From Diogma glabrata (taxonomy: Eukaryota > Arthropoda > Insecta > Diptera > Cylindrotomidae), in assembly GCA_963693315.1 (NCBI GenBank), contig OY856188.1, forward strand, positions 191,064,811 to 191,128,810: a stretch of DNA of 64,000 nt, in the 5' to 3' direction. Shown here in pieces: positions 1-10,563 of the stretch. The stretch's first letter is position 1, and each line of letters starts with the position of its first letter. The notes under the pieces are model-generated. The model was not told the DNA's origin and did no database searches. It worked only from the letters and a program-made list of their open reading frames with translations. Both the position numbers and the translations under genes were made by a program.

Positions 1-1756
1 ACAAAAATACGTCAATTTGTGGATGCCAACTGAAGACATCAATCAACTCTGTTATCAGCTAAGTTTAATTCTTTTTATCGTATGATAAAATAAAATATTA
101 TTATTATTATTATTCGTTTTTCTTTTTATTCTGAGCGTGCTTTAGAATGTTAGGCTAATTTATCTACAATAAGAGATTCCTAATTTATAATTAGTGTGGA
201 GACAATCTGCATCCCGTGCGAAGTTTTTTTATAGTTTTTTTTTTGCTATTAAAAGTCCCTGAAACAATAGTAGAACTACCAAACACAACGTTCACACCTA
301 ATAACAGTTGCATGGTACGTATTATTCGTCGTTGGCGTGTTCACTGGTTTCTCAAATTATTTTATTTTATTATATTTTATTTTATTGTTATTAGTATTGT
401 TATTAGTCTTGTTGTATTGTATTTCGTATCACATGTTAGCCTGTAACCTACAGAATTATTTTGCATGGTTAAGTGGCTTTGTGTAATAGTTTATGACCGA
501 AAGCGAAACATTGACTAATTTCATTTGGCAATAAAAAATAATTTTTAAATGACAGATTTAAACGAACTCCTTGATATTTCAAATTAGATATCCAGGGATG
601 CCAAAGGACAACCGGACATTGCCATCGTCTCCTTAGACTCGAATCTTTTAAAAATAACTCCAACCGAAGGTGTTCATATTGGACTAAAAGTTCAGCTAGA
701 CATAATTATCAATGCAATGGAAAGATTTGCCATTGAATTATATATAAGCTTCAATGTAAATGGCGTTCCAATATCAATAAGTAGTAAAAGTAGTGTTCAC
801 GTATTATCGTGAATTTTTAAAAAATAGTCTCTGAAAAACCAAAACAACCTTAAATTAAACTAAAAAAAAAACAAACTTCACAAATTTTAATAAATTTATT
901 TAACATACACAAAGACGATGATTACAATATTTTCCACTAGGTCAGTTGGGAATAAGCTGTTTTGATGTTATCAATATCTGAAAACAAAGAGAAAAGTAAT
1001 TAGAATTTTGTTTAAGTTTCCTCAAACATACTTATATTGTTAAAAAACATCCAACAGCTGATTCCAAGAACTATGACAAGTTGTCAATATTAATCCAGGT
1101 TGTGATCTGTAATTTAGATATTAAGTTATTGTTAGAAATATAATACAATTAAAAATAATATAAATGCAATTGAACGCTTACCAAAACAATTTCGATGTCA
1201 CAAATGTCAATTAATTCTATCATTGAATGTGTTCGCTAAAACATTTGATGTAAAATTTAAATATTTAAAAAAACGGAGCGAATTTAGTGTGTTCGTCAAA
1301 CTCATAAGTTGAGGTATCGAGTTATTCGAATTTGACAGAAAGACTAACTTCATTGTGTTTAGTCTTCCCCTAACTCGAAATGTGTTTTGGAGAAAGTTTT
1401 TTGTTGATATAAAGAATTGTTTTGCTAAGCACTCAGTCATTCGGATAAACTAATTTAAGCCAATAATACTCAGTCAGTAAAAATTAATTATTAAAATAAT
1501 ACTGTCTTCGTGTTGAAAATAATAATTTAATGTAAGACCACTGGTCTATAGTGCACTTTTAATTTGTTTGTATAAAATATGATTCCGGTGATGTATAATT
1601 TATATTTTTATAATATTCTATTTGTGATAATAAAATAGTGAAATTCTATATTCGATTTGCTCTTTATAGTAAAAGTTTGTTTTTCATTACATGTTCGCCC
1701 ACATAATCTAGTTAAAATTTCCGGCATCCATTTTGTTGATATTATAAATTACAGAG
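1..1756. other. AT-rich stretch, no gene seen
   Basis: Only short chance ORFs (under 80 codons) occur here, with low-complexity composition and no recognisable domain. A (TTA)n run lies near 95-115. I see no TIR, LTR or RNA gene. Confidence 0.5.
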
Positions 1757-2344
1757 CACAAGCATTTATTTATTTTATTGTGCTATTGATGACGTCACAT
1801 TGTCTGCTGTTATTATATACAATTATTAGCCCAAGGTTTTCGTCCATTGTGTGGAGCTAATAATTCATTCATCATTTATGCTGAATATTGCATGCTGTTA
1901 TTTACAATTATTAGCCGAACGATTTCGTCCATTGTGTGGAGCTAATAGTTTATTCATCATTTATGCTGAACATTGCATGCTGTTACATTATACAGAAAAT
2001 ACAGAGCACAAGCATTTATTTATTTTATTGTGCTATTGATGACGTCACATCGTCTGCTGTTATTATATGCAATTATTAGCCCAAAGTTTTCACCCATTGT
2101 GTGGAGCTAATAATTCATTCATCGTTTATGCTGATCATTGCATGCTGTTATTATATAATTATTAGTCCAAGGTTTTCGTCTATTATGTGGAGCTAATAAT
2201 TCATTCATCATTTATGCTGAACATATTACAGAAATTACAGAGCACAAGTCGCCTGCTGTTATTATACAATTACTAGCCCAAAGTTTTATGTCATTCATCA
2301 TTTATGCTGATCATTGTATGCAGTTACATATGACAGAAATTACA

Positions 2345-2740
2345 GAGCACAACCTCATCTCGAAGTATATTGTTTGCGTAAATTATTTGCAAACAATTTC
2401 ACCGTGATTGGGACAACTACACGATAAGATTTTCCTAACAACAGAATGAGGTTTATTTGTAATATAAAGTGTTGAATCCAATATAGCAGTAGTTGAATAA
2501 AATTAATAACTATTTCCATGAAACACATTTTCTTTGGCCTTATATCATGAATTTTTCATTTTAAAGTTTAAGTATTTGAGATTAATTGAACTATATTTTA
2601 TTTTCACAAAAATATTTCATGTGATTGTCTTCATTGGTTTATAACTGAAGGGTTGTTGAAGCAATTTTGTAGTTTGATTTGCCATATCTGACCGCACGAT
2701 GAGGTTGAGACAACTGCATTTCGATTGGAAATAGGACATG
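2345..2740. mobile_element. Truncated relative of the 13299-13724 MITE
   Basis: The sequence starting ACCTCATCTCGAAG and ending with GTTGAGACAACTGCATTTCG then TTTTTTCAGTG matches the interior and right end of the TA-flanked MITE at 13299-13724. The left terminal CACTGAAAAAA is missing, so this is a partial copy embedded in the 250-bp repeat. Confidence 0.6.
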
Positions 2741-3039
2741 CTTTTTTCAGTGCATTTATCTATTTTTATTGTGCTATTGATGATGCCACATCGCCGGCTG
2801 TTATTTTACAATTACTAGCCCAAAGTTTTATGTGGAACTAGTAGCTCATTCATCATTTATTCTGATCATGGCATGCTGTTTCATTATAGAAATTACAGAG
2901 CACAAGCATTTATCTATTTTTTATTGTGCTATTGATGACGTCACATCGTCTGCTGTTATTATATACATTTATTAGCCCAAAGTTTTCGTCATCATTTATG
3001 CTGAACATATTACAGAAATTACAGGGCACAAGCATTTAA

Positions 3040-3265
3040 AATGCAATACATATTTAAAAATATACTTTTTACTGTTTATTTTTCATTTTTTATTTTATTA
3101 ATAATAATATAAACTCCCTTACAGTAACAATTTGAATAATTCAATTATTCAAACAATTCAATTCATTGACAATTCAAATTGTTACTATAAGGAAGTTTAT
3201 ATTATTATTAATAAAATAAAAAATTAAAAATAAACAGTAAAAAGTATATTTTTAAATATTGCATT
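3040..3265. mobile_element. 226-bp foldback MITE flanked by TTAA
   Basis: The two halves are inverted copies of about 100 bp each, starting AATGCAATA and ending TATTGCATT, around a short AT-rich centre (CAATTCAATTCATTGACAAT). TTAA is present directly outside both ends (3036-3039 and 3266-3269). TTAA duplication is characteristic of piggyBac-type transposition, but the termini are not the usual CCC, so the superfamily is an inference. No ORF. Confidence 0.7.
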
Positions 3266-3368
3266 TTAATTCAAAAGTGACAAAAGCACACAAACAGTGA
3301 ATAATATGGAAAACCATAATAACACATATAGCACAAGCATTTATCTATTTTTATTGTGCTATTGATCA

Positions 3369-4384
3369 TGTAGCGATCCTAAAACAAGACAAACATTAGA
3401 CTCGCTACATTGTAGCAAAAAACCATTTAAATAACCAAACCATCCAGACTCCCATAATTCAAACTTAGAACATAAACCTTCAATCTCAAACAATTCACGT
3501 TCCCAGACAAATTCACATTCACAGACAGAACATAAACCTTCATTCTCCAATTCCATTCAATTCAATTCAAACTCAACCAAAAACCCATTTTTCAGCGAAA
3601 CTAACAAAAGTTTCACTTTTTCTATAAAAGACTTTCTCATAGAAAATTGTTTCCAAAGCAATTTCAACGTAATTACTCAGAATTAAAAGACAAGATGCAT
3701 TAAAATAAAAACACATTAGAATGAAAGAAAATACGACAGACAAACTATGATAAAAATTCATAGGAAAATTCAAACGAAGCATTTTCTATTTATTTCCCAA
3801 CATTTGTGAGAAAAAAATACTTTATGTCATTTGAGAAATAATCTTTTATAATTTATGATGCAAATTTCTGATTGGTGGAAGCCAATTCGAAATTTGTAAT
3901 AAATAATACTAGAAGAACGAGATTCTAGTTAGTTTATACCGCGACCTATACCATTAGTATTTACCGTTAGTCTATATCGCGTTCTTACAAAGGGTTATAC
4001 CGGTACCCACGAATACGTTTTTCGAGTGTTATTGTGAGTGTCTACGAAATTTTATTAAGTGCAAAGAAATTAGTTAATCCAAGTTAACTAACCTTGAAAC
4101 AAGTTTTTCCAAAAAAATCAATACAAATTAAATTAAATAAATAGATCAATAAGTGTGTTTAAATTTAGTTTACCAGTTAAAATTATAACAAAGTAGAAAT
4201 AAGTCTACCCAAAAAAAAAATTACGTTTAATAAATAAACCAGCAAGTGTAGTTATAAGCAGCCAAGAGTTTTATTTGAAAGAGAGTTTAGGAGGTGAGAA
4301 ATATACTGCCGCAAAACAAGGAAGTCAACCTGATATTTTAAACAAAGTGAAAGTTTGACCGTAGGGCCTGAAGAGGACCCTACA
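3369..4384. mobile_element. Probable solo LTR (1,016 bp)
   Basis: This TG...CA bounded block (TGTAGCGATCC to GACCCTACA) splits the 250-bp repeat exactly within its ATTGATGACGTCA motif. The flanking four bases are ATCA on the left and ATGA on the right, an almost perfect 4-bp duplication. No coding sequence lies inside. TG/CA ends, lack of TIRs and clean interruption of a known repeat are what a solo LTR looks like. The parent retrotransposon is not in the window. Confidence 0.55.
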
Positions 4385-4790
4385 ATGACGTCACATCGCC
4401 CGCTGTTATCATACAATTACTAGCCCAAAGTTTTATGTGGAACTAGTAACTCATTCATCATTTATGCTGATAATTGCATGCTGTTACATTATACACATTA
4501 CAGAGCACAATCAGTTATCTATTTTATTGTGCTGTTGATGACGTCACATTGTATGTTGTTACCTATTACAATCATTAACCCAAGTTTTCATCCATTATCT
4601 GGATTTAATGATTAATTCATCGTCTATGCTAATCAAACAATACAATTATCAGTTCAAAGTTTTCGTCCATTGTGTGGAATTAATAATCAATTCATCATTT
4701 ATGCTGAACATATTACACAAATTATAAAGCACAATCAGTTATCTATTTTATTGTGCTATTGATGATACTGTCTTATATGCTGTTACATAT

Positions 4791-6546
4791 TCTTGCTGGT
4801 TAGGAATTTGTCATTGCGGGTTGGAAGTTGATGTGACAACCCTTACTATTACTTCAGGTCAATACAGTCCACCATCATCGACGCCGCATCAAGTAGTTTC
4901 TGGCTTATATTAGCCAAAATAAATAAAAACCCTCAGATTAAATTTTTCACAGAAGGTGTATTCCATGACGAAAAAAGCCGCCTGATTTCAATAAGTTTTT
5001 ACGTTCTTTGGTAGGTGAACTCAAAGAGTTAATTAAATCTTATCAATCGAAAATAACAGTTTTATATTTTTATGCGATGCACCTGCCAGAATAAGTATTT
5101 TGGGAACAAAGTCGCATACTGCTCGATCTGGGTACTATAGAACTACTATGGAGATGCCAGGATCATGGTTCCATGATTCAAAAAGATTGTTGTGATTGAC
5201 CCGTCAAGTTAGTTTATTTGATTGGTAAAAATTTTCCAGTTTCAAATCGCATCCAGTGTACAATAAAAATTCTTGTTAAAATAATTGAGGCACATCGTTT
5301 TTTGGCGACCTTGCTCGGAGCTTACACCACTACAAGGCACGAAAGATACTCGCATAATTATTTTTAATTTTGGATATCAAACTTTTAATTTGGGAATCCA
5401 ACAAACTCAAAACTTTTAATTTTGGAGATCAACAACAAAAACTTCTTAATTTTAGACATCAGCAAGCCTTCAAATTTTCGGGTGAGTCATTATTTGCATT
5501 TTGTAGTTGGTGGACCTTTGAAAGTCGATTTATGATAATTTAATTTATATTGGAATCTAAATAGATTAATTTGCAAATAAAAGAGACTACTCGCACGAGT
5601 AACACTTACTTTTACAATCTAACTTTTTTTGGGGGGACTGTATTCATTCAATTTCAACCCGCATCGCATACGATCTGAATAAATAACTTAAAAAGAAATA
5701 TGAAATTAATTATTTTTTTTTCTTCGCTATAGTTCACGGAGTTAAGATCTAATCTCGAATTAAAATAATAAAAGTAAAACTAAATAAATTAATTAATAAA
5801 AAATAATTATATTAGCAATAAGTTATAAAGTTATAAAGTTGTAAAGTGTTAAACAAATATATGCATTTAACTCCTTACTGAATTGGAGTCAGATCACCAT
5901 ATACATAACATAAAACACAGTGGTGAACCCGTCCGCAGCACGTACATTATCAATTGGTACGATAGAACATTAAAAAGGGCAAATTTGTGCTCCCTCAAAG
6001 GCAAATCAGTGTCCAACTGGGGATAAAAACATGTGTATACCCGTGTTCTTGCTGTGAAAATCTTAAAATCCTGAATAAAATTCAACATCCAGTCAATTTT
6101 AAAATTTTAATTAAACATTTACAAGGACATCCATGCCATGCGGTCAACAAAATATAATTTGATTGTCTTATATTCATTATTAACTTTTCACCAAAGGTAT
6201 ACAAAACAGTTAATTAAATTATACGGGATACTAATTATCTTTAAAAAACTGCTTGTGAGTTTATACATAATATATTTTTCTATTATAAGTGGAATTCATC
6301 AGAAGTGAAACAATTTTTGTTATAATATAAATATAATAAACAAAATTTAATAAATTTTATATATCCATCTGATATAAAAAACGTTAATCGTTAAGTAATA
6401 TTAAAACAATTATCATCATTACATATAAAAATATTTAAAATCCAAAATTTTAACTGTAAATTTTTTTTGAATTATTTAGTTTTTAACATTATCTAAAATT
6501 TTTTTAAGAAAGAAATTTAAAATTTTATTGTTTAATATAATACCGT
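4791..6546. other. No gene recognised
   Basis: Short broken ORFs only. Around 4850-5200 the base composition is less AT-rich and may be a decayed element, but I cannot assign it to a family. Confidence 0.4.
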
Positions 6547-6547
6547 A

Positions 6548-7663
6548 TCTTCTTATATATTAATACGCTAGATTAAAACTTTGTGGAGCATTAGGCTTTT
6601 TTATTCGCAGATGGATTCATTTGAAATTTTCACAGCTAACTGATATTAGTGTAACCTATAGTCGGATCCGGATTCAAACAAATCGGATCATAAATAAAAA
6701 AGTTATTATATACGGAAAACTTTTTCTATACATATGCATTATAAGTTTACATACATATAAAAACGAAATTTAAAATTTATTTTATTTTTTTATATTTTCT
6801 TTTTTATATATTAGCGAACAACGAACAACAAAAACGAAACTTTTTTTTCTCATTCATTTCAGTGATCAGTCGTCTTTTGTCTTTGAACAAAGGATGGTTT
6901 TCGAGTCGTCGGAATAAAACAGATTTATGCGTAATAATGTTGATTTTATGAATGATATTTTATGAATGATATTTATGATGATATTTTATCATCATCTTCT
7001 TTTTATATATTAATACGCTAGATTAAAACTTTGTGGAGCATTAGGCTTTTTTATTCGCAGATGGATTCATTTGAAATTTTCACAGCTAACTGATATTAGT
7101 GTAACCTATAGTCGGATCCGGATTCAAACAAATCGGATCATAAATAAAAAAGTTATTATATACGGAAAACTTTTTCTATACATATGCATTATAAGTTTAC
7201 ATACATATAAAAACGAAATTTAAAATTTATTTTATTTTTTTATATTTTCTTTTTTATATATTAGCGAACAACGAACAACAAAAACGAAACTTTTTTTTCT
7301 CATTCATTTCAGTGATCAGTCGTCTTTTGTCTTTGAACAAAGGATGGTTTTCGAGTCGTCGGAATAAAACAGATTTATGCGTAATAATGTTGATTTTATG
7401 AATGATATTTTATGAATGATATTTATGATGATATTTTATCATCATCTTCTTATATATATCTTCTTCTTATATATTAATACGCTAGATTAAAACTTTGTGG
7501 AGCATTAGGCTTTTTTATTCGCAGATGGATTCATTTGAAATTTTCACAGCTAACTGATATTAGTGTAACCTATAGTCGGATCCGGATTCAAACAAATCGG
7601 ATCATAAATAAAAAAGTTATTATATACGGAAAACTTTTTCTATACATATGCATTATAAGTTTA
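6548..7663 (+). repeat. Tandem Helitron 5' ends (copies 1-3)
   Basis: The sequence beginning TCTTCTTATATATTAATACG, followed by CTAGATTAAAACTTTGTGG, starts at 6548, again at about 6995 and again at about 7459; a fourth start at about 7665 leads into the Helitron coding region. Copies 1 and 2 are about 450 bp and appear identical by eye. Copy 3 is cut after about 200 bp (TATAAGTTTACAT) directly at the next start. Copies 1 and 2 end in a small hairpin (GATGATATTTTATCATC). Each start is a TC preceded by A, as expected for Helitron 5' ends. Confidence 0.7.
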
Positions 7664-8052
7664 CATCTTCTTATATATATTAATACGCTAGATTAAAACT
7701 TTGTGGAGCATAAGGCTTTTTTATTCGCAGATGGATTCAATTCAAATTTTCACAGCTAACTGATATTAGTGTAACCTATATTGGGATCCGGATTCAAACA
7801 AATCGGATCATAAATAAAAAAGTTATTATATACGGAAAACTTTTTCTATACATATGCATTATAAGTTTACATACATATAAAAATATATTTGCTATCGAAC
7901 AACGAACAACAAAAACGAAACTTAAAACTTTATTTTGTTATTCTTTTTTATATTTAATTTTTTCTCAGCTGTTAGTATATTTATTTCTTTGAATGTGAAT
8001 AAACGTACATATTGTTTTTCTATGTTTTAAATTTCATTTCGAATTTTTTCTT

Positions 8053-8655
8053 ATGCGTAAGATAGGTTTTGAGTTAGATCGTGTGAATCCTTTTGTTCGT
8101 TCTTTTAAATCAATGCATGAATTTTGTGAAAGACCTGAGAATGTTACTGCTGATGTGTCAATGGTTATAAAAGTTAACAGAGAATGTGATATTCGTCGTT
8201 TTAATGATGCTGTTCAAACTGATGTGGTTGCTATTTTTAAAAATGATGAATTTTGTTAGATGAAGATAGAATTGATGGAAATGAAATGATTAATAAATTT
8301 GTATGTACTGAAATCCCTGATCCCATTCTTTTTCCTAAATTACATGAATATGTGAAACGTTATATGATGCATGAACCATGTGGTGCTCTAAATCCCAATT
8401 CTGTTTGTATGAGAGTGGTAAATGTAGTAATAATTTTTCAAAACCTTTTTCTGAAAATATTAAAGAATATGTGAATGGTTATCCTTTGTACCGTCGACGT
8501 GATAATGGTATGAGTGTTGATGTACGTGGTGCATCTCTTGATAATAGATATGTTGTTCCGTATAATATTTATCTTCTTGCAAAATTCAATTGTCATATTA
8601 ACGTGGAAATATGTACGACTGTTAAAAGTGTGAAATATGTTTACAAGTATGTATA
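8053..8655 (+). pseudogene. Helitron A Rep/helicase, N-terminal remnants
   Basis: The first piece (8053-8238) contains NPFVRSF, DVSMVIK and a downstream VVAIF. These match the region of Helitron proteins where a parasitic-repeat-like segment precedes the Rep domain. The frame then shifts, and 8253-8655 carries LFPKLHEYVKRYMMHEPCG, the motif PLYRRRDNG, YVVPYN and NCHINVEICTTVKSVKYVYK, all hallmark motifs of insect Helitrons. The Rep HUH and two-tyrosine region expected between the two pieces is absent, so this copy could not initiate rolling-circle transposition. The frame is cut at 8654 by a MITE. Confidence 0.8.
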
Positions 8656-9136
8656 GTAGAATTTTTTTGCCAGCGAACACAAAATTTGTTTGTTATGCGC
8701 ATATTGTTTGCACATGCGCATGCACATGCGCATATTGTTTGCACATTCAGTGTCTCGATTAAAATATTAAAAAAAACTATTGGGGTTCCATCGAAATGGA
8801 CAAAAAAAACTCCTAAAAATTAATATATTACTATTGAAATTCAACCAATTATAATAGAAAACCAAAAACTAGTAAAAATATTAATGATTTTGTAGGCAAT
8901 GTAACAAAATTTTGATAATTAAAAATAATTATAATAAAAATAACGACGCCTATGGAAACAAATATCACAACAAACAAATGGTACGAACTAGAAGTAGAAA
9001 TTTAACTAATATAATTGTTTTGAAAACAAATTTATCCCAAAATAAATAATACATGTCTGTTTTACTTTTTGTCTCATCTTTTATCTCTTGCTGCGTCTAT
9101 AGCTGTCAGAAATTCGCTGGCAAAAAAATTCTACTA
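8654..9136. mobile_element. 483-bp MITE inside Helitron A ORF
   Basis: The terminal inverted repeats are perfect over at least 22 bp (GTAGAATTTTTTTGCCAGCG, plus AA). The flanks are TA dinucleotides within GTATGTA and TATATAAAG. Taking out the element plus one TA makes the Helitron frame continuous across KYVY and YDSANVE, so the boundaries are reliable. No ORF inside. The TA duplication suggests Tc1/mariner-type mobilisation; the TIR sequence itself I cannot assign. Confidence 0.8.
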
Positions 9137-9138
9137 TA

Positions 9139-9828
9139 TATAAAGAGTATGATTCTGCCAATGTTGAATTGAGAGTGAATGGAGAGAATGCAGTGAATAA
9201 TGATGATGCGATTGTGGGAAATGAAATTCAAGATTTTTTGAATGGACGGTATGTTGGTTCGACTGAAGCTGCTTGGCGCATATTTGAATTTCCAATGCAT
9301 TTTCAATCTCATACAATTATTCGACTTGATTGTCATTTGCCTAATAGACAAAATGTTTATATCAGGAATGGTAATGTGGCTGGCACAGTCGCAAATGTAT
9401 CAAGAACAAAATTGTTAGCATTTTTCCATTTGAATTCCATTGATAATTTAGCTAATGAGTTTTTGTATACAGAATTAATTATGTTTGGTATGACCAAAGT
9501 AAATCGTGGAAAAGAAGACAACGTGGGGCTGATAAAGTTGTTGCTCGATTATATATGGTTACTCCAAAAGATATAGAATTGTTTCATATGCGTTTACTTC
9601 TGTTGCATGTTCGTGGTCCAAAATCTTTTTTTGATCTACGTATGTATGAAGGTGTACCCTACCCTACTTTTGTTGCAGCATGTGAAGCTCGAGGTATTGC
9701 AACAAATGATAATGAATAGCGTGAATGTTTACTTGAAGCTTCAGAAATTCAATTACCAAAACAGTTTCGTCAATTATTTGCATTTATCTGTGGTTTGAAT
9801 GTTCCTCCGAATGCTTTAGTTTTTTTTC
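9139..9828 (+). pseudogene. Helitron A, pre-helicase segment
   Basis: Downstream of the MITE the protein resumes as YDSANVELRV, EIQDFLNGRYVGSTEAAWRI (a strongly conserved Helitron motif) and RQNVYIRNGN. A frameshift follows near 9510-9545; the next frame has FHMRLLLLHVRGPKSF and YPTFVAACEARGI. A stop at 9718 precedes CLLEASEIQLPKQFRQLFAF. In an intact Helitron more residues should follow before the Walker A motif, so a second internal deletion lies just before 9829. Clearly a pseudogene. Confidence 0.8.
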
Positions 9829-10114
9829 TTGACAGCTCATGCAGGTTGTGGCAAAACTTTTGTTCAAACGGCAATCATTCATAAATTTAATTCACTAAAT
9901 CTTTCGTGTATTGTAACTGCCTTCAGTGGTATTGCATCAACTCTTTTGATTGGGGGGCGAACTTTGCATAATGTTTTCAAATTACCAATTCCATTATTAG
10001 AGAATTCAATGCCAAATATAACTCCAAACAGTGTACATGGCACATATATTAATAATGCATCAATCATTATTATAGATGAAATTTCAATGTGTTCTATTCA
10101 TGCTTTAAAATTAA
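9829..10114 (+). pseudogene. Helitron A helicase fragment (Pif1-like)
   Basis: Contains Walker A (AHAGCGKTF), the SGIASTLL motif, RTLHNVFKLPIP, and Walker B (IIIDEISMC), which together identify the Pif1-type helicase that Helitrons carry. The fragment ends after IHALKLT where the foldback element starts at 10115. Only helicase motifs I-II survive, so it is not functional. The helicase reads in a different frame from the segment before it. Confidence 0.8.
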
Positions 10115-10554
10115 CTAGGAAGGCCCGGCGTGCTTCGCTACGCTTATAAATAAAGTTTTTGCGTAGACATTTTGTTGACGTAGAAGCAATGATTTCAAAA
10201 AGTGGTAACGAGAAATGCTAGCATATAATTTTTAATTTTTCTTTTTAAATATATGAATGAAAAATAATCAGAACTCTAGCTGATCAGTTCGGATATATGA
10301 AAAATTAGCGATCAAATAAGTTAGAGATAAAATAAGCTTACTTGAAAACTTATTTGATCGCTAATTTTTCATATATCCGAACTGATCAGCTAGAGTTCTG
10401 ATTATTTTTCATTCATATATTTAAAAAGAAAAATTAAAAATTATATGCTAGCATTTCTCATTACCACTTTTTGAAATCATTGCTTCTACGTCAACAAAAT
10501 GTCTACGCAAAAACTTTATTTATAAGCGTAGCGAAGCACGCCGGGCCTTCCTAG
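10115..10554. mobile_element. 440-bp foldback element, arms of 206 bp
   Basis: The left arm (10115-10320) and right arm (10349-10554) are inverted copies of equal length with only one mismatch seen (GTAACGAG against GTAATGAG), separated by a 28-base loop. Termini are CTAGGAAGGCCCGGCG. The 9-bp flanks TAAAATTAA and TAAAAATAA differ at one base and may be the target duplication; that size would fit Mutator or Foldback-type elements (inference). No ORF. It sits at the point where the Helitron helicase breaks off. Confidence 0.75.
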
Positions 10555-10563
10555 TAAAAATAA

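Larger units (their letters stand above)
1757..4790. repeat. Degenerate ~250-bp repeat family with TGACGTCA palindromes
   Basis: A unit beginning about ACAGAGCACAAGCATTTAT, running through TTGTGCTATTGATGACGTCA and on to ATTTATGCTGAACATTGCATG, recurs in direct orientation. The first two full copies are 250 bp apart. The perfect palindrome TGACGTCA is present at 1790, 2040, 2936, 4386 and 4539; a mutated copy lies near 2765. The array is broken by a MITE-related piece (about 2345-2740), a TTAA MITE (3040-3265) and a probable solo LTR (3369-4384). No protein is encoded. Confidence 0.75.
7665..10114 (+). mobile_element. Helitron A, internally deleted and 3' broken
   Basis: This is the fourth copy of the TCTTCTTATATATATTAATACG start followed by a decayed Helitron polyprotein (8053-10114). 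Coding pieces appear in the canonical order (N-terminal region, KYVYKYV region, pre-helicase region, Walker A helicase) but lack the HUH Rep core and a stretch before the helicase. A MITE (8654-9136) interrupts it, and the helicase ends where a foldback element (10115-10554) begins. I see no Helitron sequence after the foldback and no CTRR 3' end. Confidence 0.75.
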
